Shown here one piece after another: positions 24,654-34,493 of a DNA stretch of 64,000 bases. The DNA comes from Balneolaceae bacterium (lineage in GTDB: Bacteria > Bacteroidota > Rhodothermia > Balneolales > Balneolaceae). The translations under genes were made by a program, and so were the position numbers. Each line of letters starts with the position of its first letter. Position 1 is the first letter of the stretch. The notes beneath the pieces are model-generated. The model searched no databases and had not been told where the DNA came from. It saw only the letters and a list, made by a program, of their open reading frames with translations. The DNA lies in NCBI GenBank assembly GCA_006969905.1, contig CP030887.1, positions 310,001 through 374,000 of the forward strand. Reading direction: 5' to 3'.

Positions 24654-25508
24654 ATGAAAAAACTATCTTTAATTCCCTTCCTTATAATTGTATTCGCAAT
24701 AAGCACTCCATCATTCGCACAAGAAGCAAAAACAACCGGGCCTGAAAAAGGATCTCTCGTTGTAGTTGGCGGAGGGCGGATGGATGAAAGTATTGTAAAA
24801 CGGTTTATTGAACTGGCAGGTGGAGTTGACGCTCCTATTGTGGTTATCCCTACAGCATCAGGTTCAGATTCTTTCACCCAAAACTCAGGTGGAGCACGAG
24901 CTCTCAGGGAATATGGGGCTACTAATGTTACTGTGATCCATACCAGGGACAGATCTGAAGCTGATTCAGATACATTTATAGAACCCCTGAAAAAAGCAAA
25001 AGGAGTATTTTTTGGAGGTGGAAGGCAATGGAGATTGGTGGATGCTTATGCAGGAACAAAAACCGAAACTGCATTCTGGAAAGTACTGGAAAAAGGCGGT
25101 GTCATCGGGGGTTCTTCAGCCGGTGCTACTATACAAGGCTCCTACCTTGCCCGTGGTGATACACGTACCAACCAAACTATGATGGGAGATCATGAGGAAG
25201 GTTTTGGTTTCATTAAAAACATAGCCATTGACCAGCATTCTATTGCCCGTAACCGGCACTTTGATATGTTTGATATCCTAAAGAACCGCCCGGAGTTATT
25301 GGGAATCAGTATTGACGAAAGCACGGCTATTGTCGTTCAGGGTAATGAGTTCGAGGTAATCGGCAAAAGCTATGTAATTATGTATGACGGTACTTTCTGG
25401 TCGAGGGAAGGAAGCGACCTAAAAAACCTTCCTTCCAGTGAGAGCCTGTTTTACTTCCTGAGATCGGGAGATAAGTATAGTTTGACTGAGAGAAGAATTA
25501 TTGATTAA
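24654..25508 (+). CDS. Secreted cyanophycinase-like S51 peptidase
   Basis: This 284-aa protein begins with a signal peptide (KKLSLIPFLIIVFAISTPSFAQ). The mature enzyme carries the S51 features: GSLVVVGGGRMDESIVKRF, VVIPTASGSDSF, VFFGGGRQWRLVDA, and the nucleophile elbow VIGGSSAGATIQG with its Ser, then a late DQHSIARNRHFDMFDIL (His). Cyanophycinases cut the storage polymer multi-L-arginyl-poly-L-aspartate to beta-Asp-Arg; exported ones scavenge outside material. No cyanophycin synthetase is in the window, which fits a scavenging role. Confidence 0.92.
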   Translation: MKKLSLIPFLIIVFAISTPSFAQEAKTTGPEKGSLVVVGGGRMDESIVKRFIELAGGVDAPIVVIPTASGSDSFTQNSGGARALREYGATNVTVIHTRDRSEADSDTFIEPLKKAKGVFFGGGRQWRLVDAYAGTKTETAFWKVLEKGGVIGGSSAGATIQGSYLARGDTRTNQTMMGDHEEGFGFIKNIAIDQHSIARNRHFDMFDILKNRPELLGISIDESTAIVVQGNEFEVIGKSYVIMYDGTFWSREGSDLKNLPSSESLFYFLRSGDKYSLTERRIID

Positions 25509-25581
25509 ACCGATTTCTATTTGTCAGAAATCAGATTTTATGCTTTTTTGCAATCACTATCATTAACACAAATTGCTGTTT

Positions 25582-26238
25582 ATGGCTTTAGGATCACATT
25601 GGGAATGGAGAGGATTCGGAAATGTCTCGAATCGTTTTGCACAGTTATATCGTGAACTTCCGCTGCTTTTTGAAACCCAGGTTGTGGAAGATTCTTACCT
25701 CTGGATTCCGGGCCTCTCGGTAAATGCAAAACTCAGAAGCGGTGCAGATGGAGACCTGAAATTCAAACGCCTGCAGGAACAAGATGGAGAACTGGAAAAA
25801 TGGGTAGAGAATCCGGAAGAGATTTTTGATTTCCCATTGAGTATCAAAGCATGGACAACACTCTCTGAGGTTCTAAAAACAGTAAATATTGAGTTACCCC
25901 ATTGGGCAGAAGAAGTATATGACCGGGATGAAGTACTGGATATGCTTAAAAAGAAAGGCTGCCGTATTGTTAGCATGGTAAAGCAACGGGATGCCCGCCT
26001 GCTAAAAACAAAGTATACTGATATTAAAGTAGAATGGGCGACTATTTTAGGCCCTCAACAGTTGGTTTCTATTGCACTGGAAAGTGGCTTTGATAACCTG
26101 GCTAAAAACCTCACTGATGAAGAAGCCAAAAAAGGTCTGAGTAATGCGCTACAGGAACTGGGACTTCAAACCGAACCTTTACAGGAAATGAGCTACTTAA
26201 AAGCCATTGAAAAGTGGGCAAAAGGAGAAAAAATATGA
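25582..26238 (+). CDS. Conserved hypothetical protein, possibly CYTH-like
   Basis: The start is ATG 25582 (an earlier TTG at 25573 is less likely). The 218-aa soluble protein begins ALGSHWEWRGFGNVSNRF and has a basic central segment (KKKGCRIVSMVKQRDARLLK) and KVEWATILGPQQLVSIALES. The alternating E/R/K strands recall the CYTH triphosphate tunnel fold, but I cannot confirm the ExExK signature, so the call stays open. Its stop overlaps the start of the next gene (ATGA at 26235-26238). Confidence 0.6.
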   Translation: MALGSHWEWRGFGNVSNRFAQLYRELPLLFETQVVEDSYLWIPGLSVNAKLRSGADGDLKFKRLQEQDGELEKWVENPEEIFDFPLSIKAWTTLSEVLKTVNIELPHWAEEVYDRDEVLDMLKKKGCRIVSMVKQRDARLLKTKYTDIKVEWATILGPQQLVSIALESGFDNLAKNLTDEEAKKGLSNALQELGLQTEPLQEMSYLKAIEKWAKGEKI

Positions 26239-26462
26239 ATAAGGAAGAAAGACCTGAGAAGTCAAAACTGATTAAGCATGTTATTTTTTATAATATGATA
26301 GGTATTATAGTCTGCGCCATTTCTTTCATAGCTAATAATTACTTAAACATAGTTTTGTTTGAGATCAATACAGATTTAAGATTTTTTGGTGTAATCTTTC
26401 TTGCGTCAATGATAGGCTATACTTTACCATTGCTATCAAAATTACTTAGAACAAGCAAATAG
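26235..26462 (+). CDS. Small two-helix membrane protein
   Basis: I choose ATG 26235, which has AAAGGAG upstream and overlaps the preceding stop by ATGA; the GTG at 26214 lies inside that gene. The 75-aa product has a charged N-terminus (NKEERPEKSKLIKHV) and two membrane helices (about 17-36 and 50-67). Function is unknown. Coupling to the preceding gene suggests they act together. It ends 3 bp from the convergent clpB stop. Confidence 0.65.
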   Translation: MNKEERPEKSKLIKHVIFYNMIGIIVCAISFIANNYLNIVLFEINTDLRFFGVIFLASMIGYTLPLLSKLLRTSK

Positions 26463-26465
26463 CCA

Positions 26466-29102
26466 TTATTCCTCAACCCATTTTTCTACATCCTTTACTA
26501 CTTCTGCGAAGTCAATACCGTCTTTAGCTTTATTGATAGTAGCTTCGTATTCAACCGGATCTTCGCTATCTCTCATGATAAGCTGGGTAGCCAGCTTGTT
26601 AGTGATATTCTGCTGGATCACTCGCTTTAATGGCCGTGCTCCATACACCGGATCATAACCCAATACTGCCAGCCAGTCTTTCACATTGTTGGGTATGTTC
26701 AATTTCACTTTGTTCTTTTCAAGTAACTTGTGAACACGCTGTAACTGAATATCCACAATGGAACGAATGTGTTCTTTGCCTAGCGGGTGGAACACAATAG
26801 TATCGTCCACACGGTTCAGGAATTCAGGCCTAATCGTCATCTTCAACTGATCAATGAGCTCGTTTTGCAATTCGTTGTACTGCTCATCGGTTAACTCTCC
26901 CCCGGCTTTCTCTACCTTGTTCACAATAAGGTGCGAACCAATATTACTGGTCATGATAATAATGGTATTCTTGAAGTCTACAGTTACTCCTTTGTTGTCA
27001 GTAAGCCTGCCTTCATCAAGTACCTGCAACAGTATATTAAATACATCAGGGTGAGCTTTTTCGATCTCATCAAGCAGAATTACGGAATAAGGTTGCCTTC
27101 GAGCTGCTTCAGTCAATTGTCCTCCCTCATCATAACCCACATAACCGGGGGGCGCTCCAACCAATCGGCTAACCGAATGCTTTTCCATATACTCACTCAT
27201 ATCAATGCGGATCATTGCATTCTGATCATTGAACAGAAACTCAGCGAGGCTTCTGGCCAGTTCCGTTTTACCTACCCCAGTACTCCCTAAAAAGAAGAAA
27301 GAACCAATGGGGCGGTCTTCATCCTGCAAACCCGCACGGGAGCGCCTTACCGCATCCGATACTGCTTCAATCGCTTTATGCTGGCCAATAACTCTTTTAT
27401 GAAGTTCTTCTTCCAGATGCAATAATTTCTGACGTTCACTTGCAAGCATCCGTTTTACGGGTATACCCGTCCAGCGGGCTACAATGTCCGCAATGTCTTC
27501 GGCATCTACTTCCTCTTTGAGCAATGCTTTGCGTTCCTGCATTTCATCCAGCTGAGTTTTGGTGTCTTCCAGATCTTTCTCCAGTTGCGTAATAGTACCA
27601 TACCTTAACTCAGCTACTTTTTCATAATCACCAGAACGCTCTGCTTTGTCGGCTTCGTTACGAGTTGTTTCAATTGCTTGTTTTAATTCCCTTGCTTTTT
27701 GGATTAAATCCCGCTCCTGCTCCCACTGAACTCGCATATTACTGCGCTGTTCTTCAAGATTTGCCAGTTCTTTTTCTATCCCTTTAATCTTGCTCTTGTC
27801 TTTTTCTCGCTTCAGCGCTTCGCGTTCAATCTCCAATTGCCGGATTTGACGTTCCAAGGCATCCAGTTCTTCGGGAAGAGAATCGATCTGTAATCGTAAG
27901 CGTGAAGCAGCTTCGTCAATCAGGTCAATCGCTTTATCAGGCAAAAAGCGATCCGCAATATATCGGTGTGAAAGCTCCGCAGCAGCCACAATAGCACCAT
28001 CTGTAATACGAACTCCATGGTGAACTTCATAACGTTCTTGCAAACCACGCAAAATGGAAACCGAATCTTCAATAGAAGGTTCACCAACCAATACGGTTTG
28101 GAGGCGACGCTCTAATGCTTTGTCTTTTTCAATATACTTGCGGTACTCGTCTAAAGTAGTAGCACCGATTGCATGCATTTCTCCACGAGCCAGTGCAGGT
28201 TTTAAAATATTGGCTGCATCCATTGCCCCTTCTGTAGCCCCTGCTCCTACCAGTGTGTGAATTTCATCAATGAAGAGGATAAGTTCCCCATCTGATTCGG
28301 TTACTTCCTTTACTACTGCTTTTAAGCGCTCTTCAAATTCTCCCCGGAACTTGGTTCCTGCAACCAATGAGCCCATATCCAAAGCTACAATGCGTTTTGT
28401 TTTAAGTCCCTCAGGCACATCTCCGCGAACTATCCGCAATGCCATTCCCTCGGCAATAGCCGTTTTACCCACACCGGGTTCACCAATCAAAACGGGATTA
28501 TTTTTTGTGCGGCGGGTCAGGATTTGCATCACCCGCCTGATTTCCTGGTCTCTTCCAATTACAGGGTCCAGTTTGTTCTTTTCTGCTAATTCGTTTAGAT
28601 CACGGGCATACTTCTTTAATGCTCCATATCGGCTTTCTGCATTCGGATCGTCCACTGTTTGATTGCCTCGTACATCACTTAATACTTTCAGGATGTTGTC
28701 TTTGGTAGCACCCTGATCTTTTAAAAGCGAGCCGATCTCTCCTTTTGTTTCGGCTATACCCATCAACAAATGCTCGGAGCTTATATATTCATCCCCCAGG
28801 CTTGTTGCTTCTTTTTGTGCATTATCAAATGCCTCCTTTGCTGTTACTGAAAAATACTGCCCGGAAACAGAAGCTCCCTGCACCTTCGGTAATCGATCTA
28901 AGGTACGGTCTACCACCTCGCTGATGGCTGCTATGTTAGCCCCCAACTTACTCAAAAGTGTATTTACGATACTCTCGCTATCAGTTAAAAAAGCCTTTAA
29001 TACATGTGCGGGCTCAATGGCTTGGTTATTTCCATTCTGTGCCAATTCAAGAGCCTTTTGTACAGCTTCCTGGGCTTTTAAAGTAAATTTATTCAGATTC
29101 AT
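26466..29102 (-). CDS. clpB: ATP-dependent chaperone ClpB
   Basis: The 878-aa disaggregase has the full ClpB architecture: a double-repeat N-domain ([20 protein letters not shown]), NBD1 with Walker [14 protein letters not shown], a long coiled-coil middle domain (about 400-525, Glu/Lys/Arg-rich), and NBD2 with [16 protein letters not shown] and [15 protein letters not shown]. It forms a hexamer that extracts proteins from aggregates with DnaK. The middle domain separates it from ClpA and ClpC. A ribosome binding site GAGAGGA stands 9 nt before the ATG. It lies downstream of degQ and a terminator. Confidence 0.97.
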   Translation of the reverse strand: MNLNKFTLKAQEAVQKALELAQNGNNQAIEPAHVLKAFLTDSESIVNTLLSKLGANIAAISEVVDRTLDRLPKVQGASVSGQYFSVTAKEAFDNAQKEATSLGDEYISSEHLLMGIAETKGEIGSLLKDQGATKDNILKVLSDVRGNQTVDDPNAESRYGALKKYARDLNELAEKNKLDPVIGRDQEIRRVMQILTRRTKNNPVLIGEPGVGKTAIAEGMALRIVRGDVPEGLKTKRIVALDMGSLVAGTKFRGEFEERLKAVVKEVTESDGELILFIDEIHTLVGAGATEGAMDAANILKPALARGEMHAIGATTLDEYRKYIEKDKALERRLQTVLVGEPSIEDSVSILRGLQERYEVHHGVRITDGAIVAAAELSHRYIADRFLPDKAIDLIDEAASRLRLQIDSLPEELDALERQIRQLEIEREALKREKDKSKIKGIEKELANLEEQRSNMRVQWEQERDLIQKARELKQAIETTRNEADKAERSGDYEKVAELRYGTITQLEKDLEDTKTQLDEMQERKALLKEEVDAEDIADIVARWTGIPVKRMLASERQKLLHLEEELHKRVIGQHKAIEAVSDAVRRSRAGLQDEDRPIGSFFFLGSTGVGKTELARSLAEFLFNDQNAMIRIDMSEYMEKHSVSRLVGAPPGYVGYDEGGQLTEAARRQPYSVILLDEIEKAHPDVFNILLQVLDEGRLTDNKGVTVDFKNTIIIMTSNIGSHLIVNKVEKAGGELTDEQYNELQNELIDQLKMTIRPEFLNRVDDTIVFHPLGKEHIRSIVDIQLQRVHKLLEKNKVKLNIPNNVKDWLAVLGYDPVYGARPLKRVIQQNITNKLATQLIMRDSEDPVEYEATINKAKDGIDFAEVVKDVEKWVEE

Positions 29103-29226
29103 AATTTCATTCCTCTCGGTTTATTCTGAATAGGCTATGTCCAAAACCGTGCCGGGTTTTTCGGGCTGACTGAATTGCAGGGTATGTTACCTAAATATTG
29201 ATGTACCTCACTTAAAGGTTTAAAAT

Positions 29227-29259
29227 AAAAAACCCACTCCGTATCAGGGACTGGGTTTT
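29227..29259 (-). terminator. Rho-independent terminator of the degQ transcript
   Basis: On the minus strand an AAAACCCAGTCCC/GGAGTGGGTTTT hairpin (one mismatch) is followed by TTTTATTTT. It lies 34 bp after the degQ stop and ahead of clpB, so it should separate the two transcripts. Confidence 0.8.
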
Positions 29260-29292
29260 GGTTTTTCGGGGTACAATAAATAGGATAATCTC

Positions 29293-30783
29293 TTATAGTT
29301 CGAACGCGATAAATTGTTTCGTAACTCCTCTTGTAACGGTCAAAAGAACAACTTCGTCTCCGTTTTCTGAAAGTTTTTCTAATTCTTTATAAAATTCATC
29401 GACATTATTCACTTTTCTGTTTTTAACCGATGAGATTACATCTCCCCTTCTGAGTCCACGCTCGTAAGCATTGCTGGATTCCTCAATTCTGTTCACAACA
29501 ACACCATCTTCGTCAGCGTCTAAGTCCAATTGTCTTCGAATATCCGAATTCAATTCGGTAACTGTGAATCCCAGTTTCTCCCGTAAACCTTCATCCAATA
29601 CCGGATTTACTGAAGAAGCAATCGCTTCATCATCCCGCTCTCCCAAAGTAACAGTTATGTTTTTTTCTTTGCCATCACGGATTAAATCCAGTTCGGCTTT
29701 ATCTCCAGGTTTTTTAGTAGCTATTGCAGAGCGGAAAGAATTCCAGTTTGCAACTTTTTCCCCATCCAAAGCCACAATAACATCCTGCTCTTTTAATCCT
29801 GCTTTATCAGCCGGGCCGCCCTCTTCAACTTGAGCAACTATTACTCCACGTGCATCACCCAGACCGAGAGCTCGTGCCATAGTACGATCCACTTCACCAC
29901 CAAAATAAATTCCTAAATATCCTCTTGAGACAGAACCGTCATCAATCAGGTCATCCATAATTCGTTTTGCAAGGTTTACAGGAATCGCAAACCCAATCCC
30001 ATCATTACCCCCTGAACGGGATGCTATGGCAGAATTGATTCCTACCAGTTCGCCATTCATATCAATTAATGCACCGCCCGAATTACCGGGATTTATAGCT
30101 GCATCGGTTTGGATAAAATCTTCATAGCCGTATTGTTGTCCACGATCATTTCGAATGATACCAATATTTCTTCCTCTTGCGCTTACAATTCCAAAGGAAA
30201 CAGTGCTGGCAAGATTCTCACTCAAAGGGCTCCCGATTGCCAGCACAAAAGAACCAACTTTAAGATTTTCGCTATTTCCGAATTTAAGTGCAGGTGCATT
30301 TTCAACATCAATTTTAAGTACAGCGATATCAGTTTGAGGATCAGCACCCACTAATTCGGCTTTTACTTCATCTCCATCAAATAACTGAACTTTTATTTCA
30401 TCAACATCTTCAATTACGTGATTGTTGGTCAATATATAGCCATCATCTGATACGATCACTCCTGAACCTAATCCCCTTTGAGTGTAAGTATCTCCCTGTC
30501 CATTACCATAGGGATTACTGAAGAATTGTGAGAAAGGATTGATCATTCTTCGTTCTTGTACTTTTTCCGTAGTAATCATTACAACGGAAGGGCTTGTTTT
30601 TTCCGCAATATCAACAATCGCGTTGTTCAAATCCATTAATGAAGAAACGGATCTGCTTTCAGCTGATACAACCTTTGTATCTCCCCCTGTCAGTGTTAGT
30701 GTATTGTTGGTGGCTGCATTAAAGCCAAGCAAAACCAGGATAGCAGCTGCTATTCCAAATACATTTTTTACTGCTGTGTTCAT
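29293..30783 (-). CDS. degQ: Periplasmic Do-like serine protease (DegQ/HtrA)
   Basis: The 496-aa protein has an N-terminal signal or anchor helix, a trypsin-like domain with the catalytic triad His122 (TNNHVIED), Asp152 (DIAVLKI) and Ser235 (NPGNSGGAL), and two PDZ domains (about 285-380 and 405-496). HtrA proteases degrade or refold damaged periplasmic proteins. It belongs with the stress block of clpB and hsp20 by position. Transcription is likely separate, as terminators lie on both sides. Confidence 0.95.
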   Translation of the reverse strand: MNTAVKNVFGIAAAILVLLGFNAATNNTLTLTGGDTKVVSAESRSVSSLMDLNNAIVDIAEKTSPSVVMITTEKVQERRMINPFSQFFSNPYGNGQGDTYTQRGLGSGVIVSDDGYILTNNHVIEDVDEIKVQLFDGDEVKAELVGADPQTDIAVLKIDVENAPALKFGNSENLKVGSFVLAIGSPLSENLASTVSFGIVSARGRNIGIIRNDRGQQYGYEDFIQTDAAINPGNSGGALIDMNGELVGINSAIASRSGGNDGIGFAIPVNLAKRIMDDLIDDGSVSRGYLGIYFGGEVDRTMARALGLGDARGVIVAQVEEGGPADKAGLKEQDVIVALDGEKVANWNSFRSAIATKKPGDKAELDLIRDGKEKNITVTLGERDDEAIASSVNPVLDEGLREKLGFTVTELNSDIRRQLDLDADEDGVVVNRIEESSNAYERGLRRGDVISSVKNRKVNNVDEFYKELEKLSENGDEVVLLTVTRGVTKQFIAFEL

Positions 30784-30880
30784 TTTTTTCTTGATGAGTT
30801 TCGGTTTTTTAATTCGGTGCTACAACGTTTTCCAATTCAATTATTGTACTGCGTTTTTAACCGTTTACATTTTGTTACTC

Positions 30881-30913
30881 AAAAACCGGAGTTGCTTTCA
30901 AACAACTCCGGTT
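30881..30913 (-). terminator. Rho-independent terminator of hsp20
   Basis: An 11-bp perfect stem (AACCGGAGTTG/CAACTCCGGTT, 30884-30894 and 30903-30913) with an 8-base loop is followed on the minus strand by a T tract. It stands 26 bp after the hsp20 stop. Confidence 0.9.
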
Positions 30914-30938
30914 GGGGATTTATCTTCTACTAATTAAA

Positions 30939-31367
30939 CTATGCGATTTCGATTTGTCGCTTAACTTTTTCCTCGTTCTTTTCGATGGTGATATTAAGGA
31001 TACCATCTTCATATTTAGCTTTAACAGAGCTTTCATCAATACTATCAGGCAGGTAAAATGAACGGCTGAAAGAGCCATAATGTGTTTCTACCCTGTGATA
31101 GTTTTTGCCATCTTCTTCGTTCTTAAATGAACGCTCTCCGCTTATTGATAAACGACCATTTTCGAGATCTACTTTAATATCTTCTTTTTTCATACCTGGT
31201 AGCTCAGCTGCAATCTCGAACTGTGTTTCCGTTTCAGCTACATCCACACTCGGTATAAAATTATCATTTCGATAGTTATTAGGAGTGCCAAAGAATTCAT
31301 CAACAATGTCGTTGAATCTTCTTGAGAATAAATCTGTGTTTGGTTTTGAATATTTAATAATTGCCAT
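30939..31367 (-). CDS. hsp20: Hsp20/alpha-crystallin small heat-shock protein
   Basis: The start is ATG 31367 with AGAGGT 6 nt upstream; a TTG further upstream opens the frame but lacks support. The 142-aa protein has an N-terminal arm (IIKYSKPNTDLFSRRFNDIV), the alpha-crystallin domain (about 40-130) with ELPGMKKEDIKVDLENGRLSI and the YGSFSRSFYLPDSID strand, and a short tail ending KRQIEIA, with an I-x-I motif. It binds unfolding proteins without ATP. A perfect sigma-54 promoter lies 55 bp upstream and a strong terminator follows. Confidence 0.95.
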   Translation of the reverse strand: MAIIKYSKPNTDLFSRRFNDIVDEFFGTPNNYRNDNFIPSVDVAETETQFEIAAELPGMKKEDIKVDLENGRLSISGERSFKNEEDGKNYHRVETHYGSFSRSFYLPDSIDESSVKAKYEDGILNITIEKNEEKVKRQIEIA

Positions 31368-31421
31368 GATTGAACCTCTCAATTTTTGGTTACTAACGTT
31401 GTTTTAATTCGCTGTTAGTTT

Positions 31422-31437
31422 TGCAACGGATGTGCCA
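31422..31437 (-). promoter_or_regulatory. Sigma-54 (-24/-12) promoter of hsp20
   Basis: The minus strand reads TGGCACATCCGTTGCA, which matches the RpoN consensus TGGCAC-N5-TTGC exactly with the correct 10-base distance between the GG and GC pairs. The predicted transcript starts near 31411, about 45 bases before the hsp20 ATG. Confidence 0.8.
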
Positions 31438-31660
31438 ATACATTTTGGATGGTTCACTATGACAAGGCGGCAAACATAGTGTGAAGAAATTTCAGACTGT
31501 TTTTTTACTGGTTGAAAGCCTGACAGGCCGATTTGCCGGGACGTCAGGGTCATGGAAAGAGTGTCAGTGTTTCGAACCAAAGATCAACAACTGAAGCAAG
31601 ACCATCTGATGTTACATGCTGTTACTGCTCAAAAGTACATGCATTTTCTAAGATGGGAAA

Positions 31661-33007
31661 TCACAGATAACTCTGTTTCCATTCTTTAGCTACCAAAAAC
31701 GCCATCTCTAGTGATTGTTCGTAATTAAGCCTCGGGTCACAGAATGTCTCATAATTTTGGTCTAACCCGGTTTCCGTTAAACCGTTTGCCCCTCCCACAC
31801 ATTCGGTAACATTATCCCCGGTAAGTTCCAGGTGTACTCCACCTAAATAACTACCTTCGGCCCTGTGGATAGCGAATGCTGATTTTATTTCTTCAAGGAT
31901 GTGATCAAAGTTTCGGGTTTTTAGATTATTACTTGCAGAAAAAGTATTACCATGCATAGGATCTGAACTCCAGATTACTGGGAAACCCTCCCGCTTAACT
32001 GCTTGTATAAGGCCCGGCATTTGTTTTTCGATATTGTCCTTACCAAAGCGGGTGATTAAAACAATTTTTCCTTCTTCATGATTTGGGTTAAGCTTTTCGA
32101 TTAACCGGAGTGTCTCATCGATTTCGAATGGAGGCCCTACTTTTATTCCGATTGGGTTTTCAATCCCCCTCAGATATTCTACATGCCCCCCGTCCAGATC
32201 ACGGGTACGATTACCCAACCAAACCATGTGAGCGCTTAAGTTAAAAAAGCCGGGTTTTCTAGGCACTTTTCTGGTTTGTGCAGAATCATAATACAGGTTC
32301 AATGCTTCATGCGAGGTGAAGAAATCTACCCTCTGGATACTGGAAAATTTTTCAGGAGAAATGGTTTCCATGAACCTTACCGCTTTGGTAATGGATTGTA
32401 CCATCGCTTCGTATTCCTGGTAATACTGGTTGTTCAGCATGAAATTAAGCTCCCACTGTTCGGGATGGTTCAAATCAGCAAATCCTTCATCAGAAAGAGC
32501 CCGCAAAAAATTGAGTGTTAAACCTGCTTTGTGATAACCCTCGATAAGACGCTCGGGATCAGGAAGCCTGGCTTCTTCGCTGGGCTCAAATTTGTTTATT
32601 AAGTCTCCCCTGTAATTATGGATTTCCTTTCCTTCAACGGTCTCAAAATCTTTTGAACGGGGTTTAGCATACTGCCCTGCTATCCTGCCCACACGTAAAA
32701 CAGGAACACCCATTTCATGGATAAGGATAAAACTGGTTTGGAGTAACACCTTCAACATATTTACAATCTTGGGCGAAGTCGTAAGTTCAAAGCTCTCCGC
32801 ACAATCGCCACCTTGTAATAAAAATGATTTGCCTTCAGCTACATCAGCCAGCTTTGCTTTAAGCGATTCAATTTCCCAAGAGGTTACTAACGGAGGCAGC
32901 TTTTTTAACGTCTCATAGCTATCACTGAGTTTCTCAGGATCAGGGTATGCGGGCAGTTGCTTTATTTCTTTTTCTTGCCAGGTTGTAGGCGTCCAGGTAG
33001 TTTTCAA
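31661..33007 (-). CDS. Class II 3-deoxy-7-phosphoheptulonate (DAHP) synthase
   Basis: The 448-aa enzyme joins phosphoenolpyruvate and erythrose 4-phosphate in the first step of aromatic amino acid synthesis. It is the plant/mycobacterial class II type: WTPTTWQEKEIKQLPAYPD at the N-terminus, LLQGGDCAESF (metal-binding Cys), RVGRIAGQYAKPRSKDFE, HMVWLGNRTRDLDGGHVEYL, WSSDPMHGNTFSASNNLKTR, and GVHLELTGDNVTECVGG with His and Glu metal ligands. All active-site segments are present. It is divergent from the response regulator gene. Confidence 0.95.
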   Translation of the reverse strand: MKTTWTPTTWQEKEIKQLPAYPDPEKLSDSYETLKKLPPLVTSWEIESLKAKLADVAEGKSFLLQGGDCAESFELTTSPKIVNMLKVLLQTSFILIHEMGVPVLRVGRIAGQYAKPRSKDFETVEGKEIHNYRGDLINKFEPSEEARLPDPERLIEGYHKAGLTLNFLRALSDEGFADLNHPEQWELNFMLNNQYYQEYEAMVQSITKAVRFMETISPEKFSSIQRVDFFTSHEALNLYYDSAQTRKVPRKPGFFNLSAHMVWLGNRTRDLDGGHVEYLRGIENPIGIKVGPPFEIDETLRLIEKLNPNHEEGKIVLITRFGKDNIEKQMPGLIQAVKREGFPVIWSSDPMHGNTFSASNNLKTRNFDHILEEIKSAFAIHRAEGSYLGGVHLELTGDNVTECVGGANGLTETGLDQNYETFCDPRLNYEQSLEMAFLVAKEWKQSYL

Positions 33008-33136
33008 AATTTTAGCATGTATAAATGTGAGTAAGAAATTAAAATATTAGTTTTCTGTACTTAATGCTTCTTAAAAAAAACCTAATTATATACTACCTAT
33101 ATTGTGGATATATTCATGGTTTAGATAATTACGTTA

Positions 33137-34426
33137 ATGCTACAAACCAAATCGCGAATACTAGTAGTGGATGATTACCCCGCACTGGTTACCTTAACCA
33201 GGCATAAACTCATCCAAAAGGGATACGAAGTCATTACCGCTCAAAATGGTGCTGATGCATTGGATTTGGTTCGCACGGAGTACCCGGATTTGGTAATAAG
33301 TGATGTAGAAATGCCCGTAATGGACGGTTATGTGCTTTGCTCAAAAATCAAAAATGATTCCCGGCTCAGCCAAATACCTGTTATCCTGGTTACTTCCATG
33401 GTTTCGTCTGAGCAGTTAATGAGAGGAATTGCTGCAGGAGCTGACAACTATCTTACCAAACCTTATGATGATGAAACCTTATTTAATAAGGTTGAAGAGC
33501 TTCTTTTAAACCCCATACCCTCATTCGCTGAAAGGGAAAAAATAAATTTAACGATCGAGGGTAAATCGTATGAAGTGAGAGCAGATTACACGCACCTGAT
33601 CAACCTGCTGATTTCTACCTACAAGAATACACTGGCACAAAATCAACGACTGGAAAAAATGCAGACTCAAATTAATGCTGCAAACCAGGAATTGGAGTTA
33701 TCTAAAAAGGAACATGAAGATCTGCTACAAAATGTATTTCCTGATAAAATCGCTGAAAGCTTATTGGCATACGGTACTGTGGCACCCGAGCGGTATGAAG
33801 ATGTAACCATTATGTTTACAGACTTTGATCAGTTCAGTAAAGTAGTACCCACACTCACCCCTGAGCAACTAATAGATAGTTTATCTTTCTACTTCGATAA
33901 GTTTGACAGCATAGCAGATCAACATAACCTGATTAAGATTAAAACCATCGGCGATAGCTATATGTGCGCAGGGGGATTGCCTGAGAGAAATGAATCCCAT
34001 CCTATTGATGTGGTTTTGACCGCTTTAAAAATGCAGCACTTCATTTCAAAGTTATCCAGCCATAATGGTTCTGTTCCTTATTTTCCGCTTCGAGTCGGTA
34101 TTCATAGCGGACCTGCTGTGGTTGGCGTAATAGGCCAGCGAAGATTTGCCTACGACATTTGGGGAGAAACCGTCAATCTTGCCGCACGAATGGAACAGAT
34201 GTCAGAGAATCATGGCATTAATATTTCTGAACAAACTTACCAAAGGGTTAAAGACTTCTTTGAATGCGAAGAACGGGGCGAAATTGAAGCCAAAAATATT
34301 GGAAAGGTACCTATGTACTTTGTAAAGCGTATTAAGGAAGACATGTCTGAAGATGATGAAGGGCTTTTCCCGAATCGTCTGTTTGTACGCAACTATAATG
34401 TATTGGCACGCCAGCAAAGCCAGTAG
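33137..34426 (+). CDS. Response regulator with class III adenylate cyclase output
   Basis: This 429-aa protein has an N-terminal receiver domain (ILVVDDYPALVTLTRHKL, phosphoacceptor Asp56 in DLVISDVEMP, Lys108 in YLTKPYD), a coiled-coil linker (about 170-205), and a class III nucleotide cyclase domain (about 205-400). The metal ligands are in VTIMFTDFDQF and IKTIGDSYM, the Lys of IKTIGD and Asp of YDIWGETVNLAARM fit ATP over GTP, and the Asn and Arg of VNLAARM complete the active site. It should make cAMP on phosphorylation. No kinase lies beside it. Confidence 0.92.
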   Translation: MLQTKSRILVVDDYPALVTLTRHKLIQKGYEVITAQNGADALDLVRTEYPDLVISDVEMPVMDGYVLCSKIKNDSRLSQIPVILVTSMVSSEQLMRGIAAGADNYLTKPYDDETLFNKVEELLLNPIPSFAEREKINLTIEGKSYEVRADYTHLINLLISTYKNTLAQNQRLEKMQTQINAANQELELSKKEHEDLLQNVFPDKIAESLLAYGTVAPERYEDVTIMFTDFDQFSKVVPTLTPEQLIDSLSFYFDKFDSIADQHNLIKIKTIGDSYMCAGGLPERNESHPIDVVLTALKMQHFISKLSSHNGSVPYFPLRVGIHSGPAVVGVIGQRRFAYDIWGETVNLAARMEQMSENHGINISEQTYQRVKDFFECEERGEIEAKNIGKVPMYFVKRIKEDMSEDDEGLFPNRLFVRNYNVLARQQSQ

Positions 34427-34493
34427 TAATAGGATTTTTTTCAATAAAGATTGAAGGTTTTTTGCTGACGGTTGCTTATCATTCAGGTCGGCT

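Noticed and set aside
27000-28662. Several frames of 68-130 codons antisense to clpB
   Set aside because: They shadow a highly conserved gene, are Ser/Thr-rich in the way antisense frames are, and lack ribosome sites.
29141-29154. Sigma-54-like CGGCACGGTTTTGG upstream of clpB
   Set aside because: The -12 element reads TGGA, not TTGC. Only the -24 half is convincing, so it is not listed as a promoter.
30539-30937. Plus-strand 132-codon frame antisense to the degQ N-terminus
   Set aside because: Hydrophobicity comes from the antisense of the signal helix; it spans the hsp20 terminator and is not believed.
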